DNA from: Chondrosia reniformis
Lineage: Eukaryota; Porifera; Demospongiae; Chondrillida; Chondrillidae
Direction of reading: 5' to 3'
Length of the DNA: 64,000 nt
Assembly: GCA_947172415.1 (NCBI GenBank)
Contig: OX359191.1
Location: 6,944,001 to 7,008,000, forward strand
Shown here: positions 25,167 through 38,100 of the stretch, in pieces
How positions within the stretch are numbered: position 1 is the first letter of the stretch
Layout of the letters: the number at the start of each line of letters is the position of its first letter
Notes under the pieces: generated by a model
Databases searched by the model: none
What the model saw: the letters and a program-made list of their open reading frames with translations, nothing else
Told to the model about the DNA's origin: nothing
Program-made: the position numbers and the translations under genes

Positions 25167-28100
25167 GTGTACAATGAGACAATCAGAGATTTGTTTCTCC
25201 CATCAGGACCCCTGAAAATGAGGGACGACAGAGGAACCTTGGTAGTCAATGGGCTCTCATTACATAAGGTACACACTTATAGTAGTGATCGATTACACAC
25301 AGATACATACGTACGTATGTATGCTACCTCCATCCGCTCCCCCTCCTCCACCCCCAGCCTCTAATGAGCTCCTGGTCATGCTGGAGCATGGCAATAAGAA
25401 CAGGACACAACACCCAACTGAAGCCAATGCTACCTCATCCCGATCACATGCTGTGTTCCAAGTGCATATCCACCAGAAGCCTCGTACAGCTGGTCTGAGC
25501 ACTGAAGTGAGAACTGCAAGGCTGTCCCTGATTGATCTTGCTGGATCAGAGAGGGCTACAGTCACATCTAACAAGGGAGCTCACATGAGAGAAGGAGCCA
25601 ATATTAACAGATCTTTGCTGGCACTGGGAAATTGTATCAATGCACTGGCAAACAAAAAGGTGGGCATTCTCAAGAAGATGTAGCAATCATTTGAGTGATA
25701 TTTGTATTTAATTTCTTTGCAGAAAAAACTGGTTATGTACCTTACAGAGAAAGTAAATTAACCAGACTCCTGAAGGATTCACTAGGAGGATCATGTCAAA
25801 TTGTCATGATTGCCAATATTAGGTATGTAATCGTACGTACGTGCTAATACATACACAGGTACGTTGGTATTTGAGAATTCAAACATACATAATATGACAT
25901 GCACTTTTAAATTATATTATATTTCAACTATTGCACATTTAATCAGACATGAATTGTTTTGTACTGTTTATCAATGTTGCTTTATTTGTGTTTAATGTAG
26001 TCCGTCAGCACTGACCTTTGATGATACTTATAATACTCTGAAATATGCAGACAGAGCAAAACAGATCAAGTCACAAGTAAGAAATCTTAACTGTGTACAT
26101 CAACACAACATTGTGCATGTCAATATTTCTCCTTCCATGTTCTTCTACTCTTCCTCCCTCTACCTCTCAATTGGTTAGGAATGTGGTGAGCTTGGACTAT
26201 CACCTGTCAAAGTACAAGGAGATTGTGGAGGACCTTCAGAAGGAGATCATTCTTCTCAAATCAAAGCTGGCAAGTCAAAGTGGAGGCAGCCAGATTAAAG
26301 GCATTGATATCAGATATGTATGGTTGCCATGGCAATGTACGCAAGGAGCTGGCAGAGGCAGAGTGTAGTGGTGAACTGTTGAATGCAAAAAGAAAGAGAA
26401 GAGAGATTCTGTATAGAAGATGTGAAGCATTTAATATATCACAGGAAAGAAGAGATAATGTACGTATGTATGTGTTTAAAGCTACATAAAATGTACGTAC
26501 GTACCTACGTATATATGTATGTGTATATCCTGTGTATATACATACATATTTCGTTACATTTAAAGCTACATAATTTTTTTAGCTATATACAAACTATCAA
26601 CTGTTAGCTATGAACTACATATGTACATATATACGTATATAATTGTTTAAATTTACATTTAAGTATACATTTGGCATGTTTTACTTGTGTATACGTATAT
26701 AGATGAAGTGTCGAATAGTTAATCTAGAGGAAAAGATAAGAGCCGTTGCTGCGCAGAAGGAAGATCTTAGTAAACATCTCCATGACAACCAGGATGAAAT
26801 TTATAAGATGCAAAATGAAGTTAAAGCAAGTCTGGCTAAGCGATCTGATTCCTTTGCACTGAGTGAGTATGTATCCATGGTAACTGAAGCTGAGAAACAT
26901 CGTGTGGAAGGAGCTCACAGTAGAGTTCAAGTAAGATCTCTGAGAAAACTGGTGAAGCAGCTGCAGCAAGATATGGACAGGAGCAACAGGTTAGCTTGGA
27001 GATACAGTATAGTGTAGTTACTAACCTTACTATATGTATGCATGTACATACCAGTATGTGTGTATATAGATTCACACAGTATACAGCTAAATAATGTGAT
27101 GTTTCCATTTCTCTTGCAGATTACTAGCTTGCACAATTGGGTTTATCCAGGATGTGGAACCGTGCTTCAGTCAGAACACCATTCTCCTCAACAAGTATCG
27201 TGCTCTGGTGAGGCAGCTTCAAAGTGAGAAGGGAGTAGTATGGGCGGATGAGGACCAGGAGGCCCATGAGAGCACGTTTAGATCATCAGTCCAGTTGGAT
27301 TCCCCTCCTGCACTCTCAAAGACCACATCCCCCACATCACCTGCAGCTGGTGACTCAAAGAGCACTCCCCCTACATCACCAGCAGCTGGTGACTCAAAGA
27401 GCACTCCCCCTACATCACCAGCAGCTGGTGACTCAAAGAGCACTCCCCCTACATCACCAGCAGCTGGTGACTCAAAGACGTCATCTCCTACATCACCAGC
27501 AGCTGGTGACTCAAAGAGCACTCCCCCTACATCACCAGCAGCTGGTGACTCAAAGAGCACTCCCCCTACATCACCAGCAGCTGGTGACTCAAAGAGCACT
27601 CCCCCTACATCACCAGCAGCTGGTGACTCAAAGAGCACTCCCCCTACATCACCAGCAGCTGGTGACTCAAAGAGCACTCCCCCTACATCACCAGCAGCTG
27701 GTGACTCAAAGAGCACTCCCCCTACATCACCTGCAACTGGTGACTCAAAGACCACGACCATGCCAGTATGTATATATGTATGTACGTACGTATAATAATA
27801 ATAATTGCATATATATGTACGATACATTTCTCTTGTTGTAGGAGACAAACCTCCTGAAAGAGTAAAGTCAAAACAACCAAACTACTTAACTCTAACTAAA
27901 GCTGCTGCTTCAAAGAGATATGTCACTAAATCCTCTAGATATTCAAAACGGTTTGTATCACAGTATATATGTATATATGTATATGTATATGATAGGTTAC
28001 TGTTGGCTGTCTTTAGGTATATACATATACGTACGTATGTGCATAGTATAGTCCATAAGTATTTGATTAATAAAACACTACAGTATTTCCTGTAATATAC

Positions 28101-28538
28101 GTACAGTACGTCCTGTAATGTACGTACAGTAGATATGTATGGTTGACATCAGAATAAACAATAACAGAATAAAAATAGTTCTCCTACATATTATTATTCT
28201 TAGTCTTATTATTATTAAAGTGCCCATGCATGTACATACATTAATTATAAGATGTAGATAGATGCCAAACAGTTCTGGTTAAGGGGCACAGGGCTATACC
28301 TGGACACGTATAAACCATCGCCACTTAAGGCTACCAGGCCGTCCGCCCAGGTACATAGCCCGACTGCCTTATTATTTATTAGCAAAAACCTGGATTAGGA
28401 TATTTCATATTCTTTCTTTAATAATTAATATTATTTCTTTAATAATGTACCTACTGTAGAGGTCACTTGGACAAAGAGAACTGTTACTCAATCTCATCTT
28501 CATTTCCAAGCAACAGAAGAACAGTTACAGGACATTGA
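25167..28538 (+). pseudogene. Kinesin-8 (KIF18-like) truncated pseudogene, copy 2
   Basis: Exons: 25167-25268, 25358-25659, 25733-25822, 26001-26076, about 26171-26459, 26703-26989, 27120-about 27755, 27842-27950, 28460-28538; AATAAA at 28579. Motor motifs are as in copy 1, with [10 protein letters not shown] intact. The P-loop half is missing. It shares with copy 1 the one-base loss in exon 3, the CAG-to-CAA acceptor change and the 26-nt loss. It has its own 7-nt deletion at the start of exon 2. About 1 kb of the tail exon and following intron is gone, joining the repeat-expanded coding part directly to intron sequence near 27755. The tail carries an 11-copy 13-residue repeat. Confidence 0.85.
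27327..27752 (+). repeat. 39-bp coding minisatellite (TSPAAGDSKSTPP), about 11 copies
   Basis: Tandem 39-bp repeat encoding the 13-residue unit GDSKSTPPTSPAA, nearly identical between copies with one TSSP variant. Unit 1 has two to three copies (about 9820-9920) and unit 3 one to two (about 51405-51460), so the expansion is recent and local. Confidence 0.9.
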
Positions 28539-29199
28539 ATAGGATATGTTACATATATACATACAAAAATGAATTTTAAATAAATGTATTATATATAGTC
28601 TTTAGATGATTGTTTATAATGCTTTCTTTTGTGTTGTACTACTGTTCTATTGTGTATAATTAAAGAATTTGAGATATCAATGTTTCGATGATTAGCTTGA
28701 AAACATGTACTGTAGCTACCCATTCAAGTATAAACAATTGCGAATTGACTAAAATACAAATGCAATTTATATATATGTAATTACAAAAGATCTAGATATA
28801 CGTACATACAGGGTAAGTTGCCATGCAATATTATTTATGAAATTAATGATTTATAAATTACTTCATGATCGATATCAGCATGAATAATTAATATCCCAAT
28901 TTTCTTACATGTATATATATATACATCTACTTTAGAGTTTAAAAGGCCTATAGAGAACAAAACCTAGGCCTATGTGAGATCTAGAGCTTTGCAATTGGAT
29001 TAGGATATACAAATGCAAGAGGTTAACGTTTCTCCTATTTCTACTTCTCCACTAGGCCAGACAGCTGTTTGTATGTGTCATGAAGATTGCAATACAACTT
29101 CACTGTTTAGAATCAACCATAATCTTGTTCATTATACAATGATACAACACTTGATACAATTTATACATAATGATGCATACACTAATATGTTTAGCCAAA

Positions 29200-32100
29200 T
29201 TAAATGTTCCCTCTTCGTTCACACCCTCCTTCAGAAATAAGGTACTTCACTACATCTTTGAGTCCTTCCCTCCTAGCCAGTGTCAAGCAGTCCTCTCCAT
29301 ATGTATTAACATCAAACTTCCTTCTTCCAAATAAGGGCAATAAGTACTTGACAACTTGAAGATGGCCATCAAGACAGGCCAAGTGTAGAGCATTGTTTCC
29401 ATACTACAAGATAATCACAATTATGAATATAAACATGAAAACAAACATATACAGTATGTTTTGGGTCGGTTGTCCAGACAGGACTTGCAATCAATAATCA
29501 GTAAAAGGTTATCGTGGCATGGTTACTGTATGTTGTTCTAGTGTGAAAGTTTGTTCAAATGTAGTAGTTGTGAGTGCTAAACATTTACCAATTTCAATGT
29601 CCAGTAGGGACAACCAACCCAAAAAGTACTGTATAACTATAGATTCAGTACACTTGTAGTTAATATGTAAATCAGGACCAGTATATCTACTTCAAATTGT
29701 TCACTGGACTATGAGGACAGCATATACTGCTAATCATCCAAAATGGAGTGGAATTTATATGTTTACATAATATTGCTGATCATGTTTATCTACAGCCAAT
29801 GGGATGTATCTGAGAAGGTCACATGACTGACACTTTTTTCTTAGTTAATTCAGCCAAATAAGAGTTGGAACAAACAAGTGACCTTCCAATCAAGTCAGTA
29901 GTGGCACTGGTGGCATTGAATCAGTACAAATGTTTAGGTTGGTAGACGTTGTGCTCTACCACCTGTGGTCTAAATATTATATAACAATCACTACATACGG
30001 GTACATTAGGTAGTCAGTACATATAGGAAATCATTTTAGCATATCAGTGAGGAGATCTAACTTAAAGACAGTAGTCATAGAGACAAGCTAGTATTAGAAA
30101 CTAGTGCTTAGTTGTAAAATTGTGTGACTGCAAGTTATGCAAGATTATGTACAGTATTAAAAATAGTTATTTCAATTTTGCATCATCTCTCATCATGATG
30201 TATAAAGTTCAAATTTTGTTTCTCCATCAATTCTGGCCTAACTATTACATAATAATCACTACATTGCTATCAATGCAAATGTGCCTCACAAACTGTAAAC
30301 CAAACAAGCAATATTCCACCCCACACTAACAACAGATCTACTTCAGAGAAATGACAAATATTAATATGTGCTTTTGAAGCATCCAGCATTAAGAATAGCA
30401 TGTGATGTATCCCATTATTATTATTGAAATTAAAGAATAAGAAAGTCCTTTACAAAGTCCCATCAGGCTACACCCATCTGAACTAAATAAAAAAACTCAT
30501 ATATAGAATTAACAAAAACTAAAGATACATTATGACTAAGTTCTCCAAATGTCTGTTACCTAATCAAACTATAATAAATTGATTCTCTCTTATAAATCAT
30601 GTGTGACCTTCCACAGTTAAAAGGGTAATAATAAGTAATAATTTATAAAATTATAAAGATACCTACTTTTGCAGCGTCAACACAATGTTCACAATTAATA
30701 TCTACCAACACAAGTTGAATCACTTAGCTCTTAACTTTATACTTAATGACTATGGTACGTATATGTACTATCCAACACTTGCTACAACAACACTTACTTG
30801 TTATACAGGATATCTTACCTTGTTCTTGTGGTACACATTAGCTTTACGTTCCTCTGTCAGATGTTGTACTACTTGTAACTGACCATAATGACAGGCTACC
30901 AGTAGAGCTGTGTTACCATACTAAAGTAAGAAATATGTAAACTCATTGAAATCAGTTACAACACTTCAATCACTGTACTTCAGACAAGTGATACACATGC
31001 AGATAGATAGTTCACAATTATCATGTTGTTAAACTACGTACGGTACCAGAGAGAATAAACTGAACGTTTTGTGAGAAACGTACGGGTGTGTGAACGGGTT
31101 CGCCACGGCTTTTCGAACGCATTTGCACCGTACGTAATGTTGCATCTACGGACGCCTTCACCCGTAGACGTTTCTAGGTGTTAAACTAAAATAATTAATA
31201 CTTAATTCGATTCATTTAGGTGCGAAATTCGTTTCGTGTGATACAACCTTAGTAACAACTTTAACACCACACGTTTTTATTAACACCCTAGAAGCGCTTA
31301 CGTACGGGTAGGACCGTTGAAATTAAATACGGGTTCTAGCTACGGGTTTGCGTACGGGTTATAAACGGGTATTGATACGTACGTGTACAGTTCAATTTTT
31401 TCTGTCTGGTACCGTACATATTAACATAAACTACATACATTTACATTTAACAAAAATGTTAAACGTCTAACTACATTACATGATCAGCCATGGCATGACC
31501 ATAATATCAACTTTGCATGTACTAACAGACTTATTGCTTATTATACGTAGCTTAAATTAATCAACACTTTACAACTATTACATATTAATACTCACATTGC
31601 TTTCCTCTTCTAATTTGACATGATGTGTATCAATTAAGAAACTGATGATGGCTTGCTTACCAAATATAGCTGCCTTCATTAGAGGAGTTGCACCATCCTT
31701 TGTACATAAGAAGGGAAATATTTGAGATTGGAAACTTCAGCATACAACAAGTTATAGTTAACATCATTTAATTCCAAAGCCAAACACACATTATTGGTAC
31801 TATTACAATATACACTTTATTAATTACCATTGTTGCAGATCCTTATACACCTCATTGTACTTCAATGTAATACAATTAGTACATACAACTAGTAGGTATG
31901 AGTTTCGTATTGTTACTATTACAAATACTTAATATGTAATCACACTATTTTAGTTCACCATTCCTTATACAATTACCTTAGTTACCTCACTATAGCAATA
32001 TAAGAGACACTAACTCATTCCTTACATTATTCCTTCCTTCAGGAGAGAATTTCAGTTCTTCAACAATGTGGCTCACCATTGCAGGATTGTCTTCTTCATT

Positions 32101-35100
32101 TCTACTGGCATAGTGAATTATACTGTCTCCATATACATCAACATCATGGAGTTTACCAGCTTCTATGAACTTTGGTAGTAGGAACTTCAGTACATCCACA
32201 TTGCCACTAAAGGCAGACCAGTGTAAGGCATTTACATCATACTGGATTAGGAAGCATAAGACAGGAGCTTAAAGGTTTTTGACAAAGAAGTGATATAGAC
32301 ATTCAGAAACATACTACAGTAGAATCTCATTATAATAAAATCGCTTATAGTGAATGTCTCAGTATAGTGAAATACTTTATTATCCCCAGCAAAAGTTGTA
32401 TACTATTATATACATTCAATATAGTATATATTCAATATAAGGAACTAATTTGGTCCCCTTTGAGCTTCACCATAATGAGATTCCACTGTATATACCATAC
32501 ACTTGCACTATATCAACTCCTAAACAGTATGCTTTATATGTAAATTAGTGAGAATTTGTGTCCAAACACTGGACACTAATATACTTAACATTACAGGGAT
32601 ATCATGGATTACTTGAATAACAATGTAAAGATTTAGTGAAATAGGATTAGCTATATAAAAAGATTAGTGAGTCATTTCTATACAATGTTTTAACAAACAC
32701 ATCCTTGTTTATCTATACTTTCAAGGGGACTAGTGGTATATGCCAGATAAATGGAATATTTGATTACAATTATGTCAATTATGCAATGTCTGTTCAAAGA
32801 CTAAGTGACAAAAGTGGGAGATTAAGTAAATATTTAAAGAAGATAACACAGTCTTCTGTGGAACTTTGGAAGATTTGCCATCTCGGGTGATATACTAGTT
32901 TGCCATTTGCTGAGACATTGGTCTCACAAGTACTAAGATAAGACTTCATTGCTAAACAATTCCTCATCTACTTATCAGAGAGTATTGTAATACCAATATT
33001 AACTAATACTTTAAAGAACCGGACTTAAAGCAATAATGATCTATACATAAATTAACAAGCTCCCTGTCACTAGTAAAGCTAGGTTGTCTGTAGTGATGAC
33101 AGATCAGCTCACTCTCCCCCAGCTGTGTTCTAAGAGGTGAGTAGACTAGCACCACTGACAACAGAGCAGTTAAGGTTTTGTTTACTAGCTAGTTAGGTAC
33201 TTAAAAGGAACTTGTAGTTAATACTCTCTACGGTTGCAGTTAATATACACATTAGAGGCAACTTTAACTTACACTTGTAGAATAAATAATTATGTTGTAT
33301 AAAACTAATGTCATGTTCAGGACACATATAATATATACTATATACACTTATAGAAATTGTGTTTTTCCTTCAAATCATTATATAGTCTTTATTATAACCA
33401 TTTCCACAGTTATTTTGATCGCCTTCATGTGATAAATCCCTTTTCAAAAACAGAGACTACCGTAAATATGCCATGTTGTTCAATATACAGAACCATAAAT
33501 TATATACTGTATTGCCATTGCGTAGACTATAATGACGTCATTGATATACAGACCTAACAGAAGTACAAACTGATCACATGAATTAACTGTATAGTTAATA
33601 GGTACAGTGTTTAGAAGGACATTATATAACATGTGTTTAGATTGTGAAAGTTAGGTAATCAAAGAGAATTAATTGTTTATTTACTAGTTCTCTATATCTA
33701 ATAAGTATAAACGTACGACTCATACACTTCCTATAATACCACACTTAACTGACTAGAACTAGAATGATATAACTGGTACTGTAGAATTGAAATCAATGTC
33801 CAACTAATGATATTTAAATGTACATTTTAAACACACCTGTTACACAATTAATTGCAACCAATGCCAATTATAATTGTAATCAATATAACTCACAATATCC
33901 ACCAACACAAGTTGAATCCCTTAACACTTACCCTCTATACCTCTAAACCCGATAAGTATATGTACTATCCAACATTTGCTACAACAATACTTACTTGTTA
34001 TACAGAGAAGTGTCTTACCTTGTTCTTGTGGTACACATTAGCTTTACGTTCCTCTGTCAGATGTTGTACTACTTGTAACTGACCTTTCCCACAGGCTACC
34101 AGTAGAGCTGTGTCACCATACTAAAGTAAGAAATACGTATGTAAACTCATTAAAATCAGTTATAACACTTCAATCATTGAAATTCATACAAGTGCTATAC
34201 TGATGCTGTTAAAACATAAAGTACTTAAATTTATATATAAAAATGTTAAAAGTCACAAGTAACTACACTGTACATTACATGATTAGCCATGGCCCTCATT
34301 TGTTGTTAATACTCACATTACTTTCCTCTTCTAATTTGACACGATGTGTATCAATTAAGCAACTGATGATGGCTTGCTTACCAAACATAGCTGCTCTCAT
34401 TAGAGGAGTCACACCTTCCTGTGTACATAAGAAGGGAAATATTTGAGATTGGAATTTTACAACAAGTTATTGTTAACATCATTTAATTCCAAAGCCAAAC
34501 ACACATTCATTTATTGTTTACAATATACACTTTATTGATATAAACATTGTTACAGATCCTTATACACATCATTGTACTTCTAAATACAATTAGTACGTAC
34601 AACTAGTACATACAAATAGTAGTTATGAGTTTCATTGCACTAAGAGATAATTGGCATGTAAAGATTTAAAGGAACATTGAAATTTAAAAGTCATAATCTT
34701 TTACAGTATGTCTAACCCTCCCCCCACCTTTAACTCAACAAATATGAAGTGTCAAAGTATGATTTAACAATTATAGCTTCAGAAATGTCAGGGACTGGAA
34801 TAATGACCAATGAGAAAATAGAGGATCTCTTTGTCGACTTGGATGAGGACAAAATTAATCCACAATGGACAAGGACCAACATGCATGTAATTAACTTAGT
34901 TATCATTTGTTATGTCTCACTCTTCTTTCTTAGTTGTTTTTATAATAAAATATTCTATCAGTGATTATCGTCTAATACAGTAGCAATGATAACCTCAAAT
35001 AAACCTACAAGTTCTAACAAAGTCAATATTAATAATACCCGCACGTCCTATATAAGGATATATGTTATACATACGTATGTACTGGTGCAAATACTTAACA

Positions 35101-38100
35101 TGTAATCACACTACTGTAGTTCACAATTCCTTATACAATTACCCCAGTTACCTCACTATAGCAATATAAGAGACACTAACTCATTTCTTACCTTACTCCT
35201 TTCTTCAGGAGAGAACTTCAGTTCTTCAACAATGTGGCTCACCATTGCAGGATTATCTTGTTTATTTCTACTGGCATAATGAATTAGACTGTCTCCATAT
35301 ACATCAACATCATGGAGTTTACCAGCTTCTATGAACCTTGGTAGTAGGAACTTCAGCAAATCCACATTGCCACTAAAGGCAGAGCAGCGTAAGGCATTTT
35401 CATTACCCTGGATTAGGAAGCATAAGACAGGAACTTAAAGGTTTTTAACAAAGAAGTGATATAGACATTCAGAAACACACTATATGCCATACACTTGCAC
35501 TATATCAACTCCTAAACAGTATTTTTTACATGTAAATTAGTGAGAATTTGTGTCCAAACACTGGACACAAATATACTCAACATTACAGGGATATCATGGA
35601 TTACTTGAATAACAATGTAAAGATTTAGTGAAATAGGATTAGCTATATAAAAAGGTTAGCAAGTCATGTCTATACGAAGTTTATCTATAGTTTCAAGGGG
35701 ACTAGTGGTACATATATGTCAGATAAATGGAATATTTTGACTATAATTACGTATGTCAATTTCACAATGTCTGTTCAAAGGCTAAGCGACCAAAGTCCTA
35801 TCTTGTTTGGGAGATTATAGTCTTATTAAGTAAATATTTAAAGAAAGTAACACAGTCTTCTGTGGAACTTTGGATGATTTGCCATCTTGGGTGATATACT
35901 GTTTGCCATTTGTTGAGATATTGATCTCACAAGTACTAAGATAAGACTTCATTGCTAAACAATTCCTCATCTACTCATCAGAGTGTATTGTAATACATAT
36001 ATGAACTTTATACTTGATACTTTAAAGAACTGGACTTAATGCAATAATGATCAGTACATAAATTAACAAGCTTCCTGTCACTAGTAAAGCTAGGTTGCCT
36101 GTAGTGATGACAGATCAACTCACTCTCCCCCAGCTGCTGTGTTCTAAGAGGTGAGTAGACTAGCACCTCTGACTACAGAGCAGTTAAGGTTTTGTTTACT
36201 AGCTAGTTAGGTACTTAAAAGGAACTTGTAGTTACTCTCTACGGTTGCAGTTAATATACACATTAGAGGCAACTTTAACTTACACTTGTAGAATAAATAA
36301 TTACAATTGTTGTATAAAACTAATGTCATGTCCAGGACACATATAATATATACCATATACACTTATGGAAAATGCATGTTTCACTTAAAATCATTATATA
36401 GTCTTTGTTATAACCATTTCCACTGTAACAGTTATTTTGATTGCCTTCATATGATAAATCCCTTTTCAAAAACAGAGGCTACTGTAAATATGTCATGCTG
36501 TTCAATATACAGAACCATGAATTATTACTGTATTGCCATTGCGTAGACTATAATGAGGTCATATATATACAGAGCTAACAGAAGTATATACAAACTGATC
36601 ACATGAATTAACTGTATGGTTAATAGCTACAGTGTTTAGAAGGACATTAACATGTGTTTAGGTTGTGAAAATTAGGTAATCAAAGAGAATTAATTGTTTA
36701 TTTACTAGTTCTCTATATCTAATAAGTAAACATACTATTTATACACTTCCTATAATACCACACTTAACTGACTAGAACTAGAATGATATAACTGATACTG
36801 TAGAATTGAAATCAATGTCCAACTAATGATATTTAAATGTACATTTTAAAACACACCAGTTACACAATTAATTGCAACCAATGCCAATTATAATTGTAAT
36901 CAATATAACTCACAATATCCACCAACACAAGTTGAATCCCTTAACTCTTACCTACACTATCTTTCATACCTAATGACTACTATCCAAACACCTGCTACAA
37001 CAATACTTACTTGTTATACAGAGAAGTGTCTTACCTTGTTCTTGTGGTACACATTAGCTTTACGTTCCTCTGTCAGATGTTGTACTACTTGTAACTGACC
37101 TTCCAGACAGGCTAGCAGTAGAGCTGTGGTACCATCCTAAAGTAAGAAATATGTAAACTCATTAAAATCAGTTATAAACCTACAATCATTGAAATTCATA
37201 CAAGTGCTATACTGATATATAGTTCACAATATTATGCTGTTAAAACATAAAGTACTTAAATTTATATATAAAAATGTTAAAAGTCACAAGAAACTACATT
37301 ACGGCCCTTGCTTGTTGGATATCTTTCAAGTGCTACATACAAACTTTATATCCTCACTAGTTGCTATTTCTATGATATGTTACACCAACTAACATATGAT
37401 ATATCAACTTCACATGTACTAGTAAGATTCATTGGCAGTTATTTAATGTATATACAGTACAAGTTACAATATACTAAGGTAATCTAATATAAATAAATAA
37501 ATAAATAATATAATTAATTAATTAATTAAATAATTCATATGGCTCCAAGAAAGGACCTAGAAACAAAATGGGCATATCATCATAAAGTTTAGGGTATAAA
37601 ACTCATTTTAAATTAAGGGATTTTTAATTTAGGCCTCCGTTTGTTAGAAAACAGAGGACAAAATCTGCATATAAAAGGCCATAGGACTATAGAAAACCTA
37701 TGGGAAATTTATATGCAAACAATGTGTTATATTGATAAAAAATTTCAATTTGTCAGATAACTGTGAAATCAACATATATCATGGTACATGTGTATAAGAA
37801 ACGTCTGACGAAGTTTTGCTTAATGAAATGAGCAAAATAATCAAGATATAATGAAGAATTCAAAGTTACGATTGCGCAAGTTGGTGATGTATTGTGATGT
37901 TTTTCTAATGCGTCACCAACACCTTCGTATGTCGCTCCGTACACACATTTTGTGAATCATGTGACGTTGCGTAAACGTCACCGACTCGTTGCTAAAGAAG
38001 ATCATCCTTCGAGAACGGCTATGACAAGTCGACGCTCTCCTACGAGAAGGAGCTACCGAACAGGCGAGTTGTAGCGAAGGTTAGATAAAGCGTTTTTGTA

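Noticed and set aside
27219..27848. 209-codon minus-strand ORF across the kinesin tail
   Set aside because: It is the antisense of the 39-bp minisatellite, whose length is a multiple of three, so all frames stay open. The plus strand matches a conserved kinesin tail.
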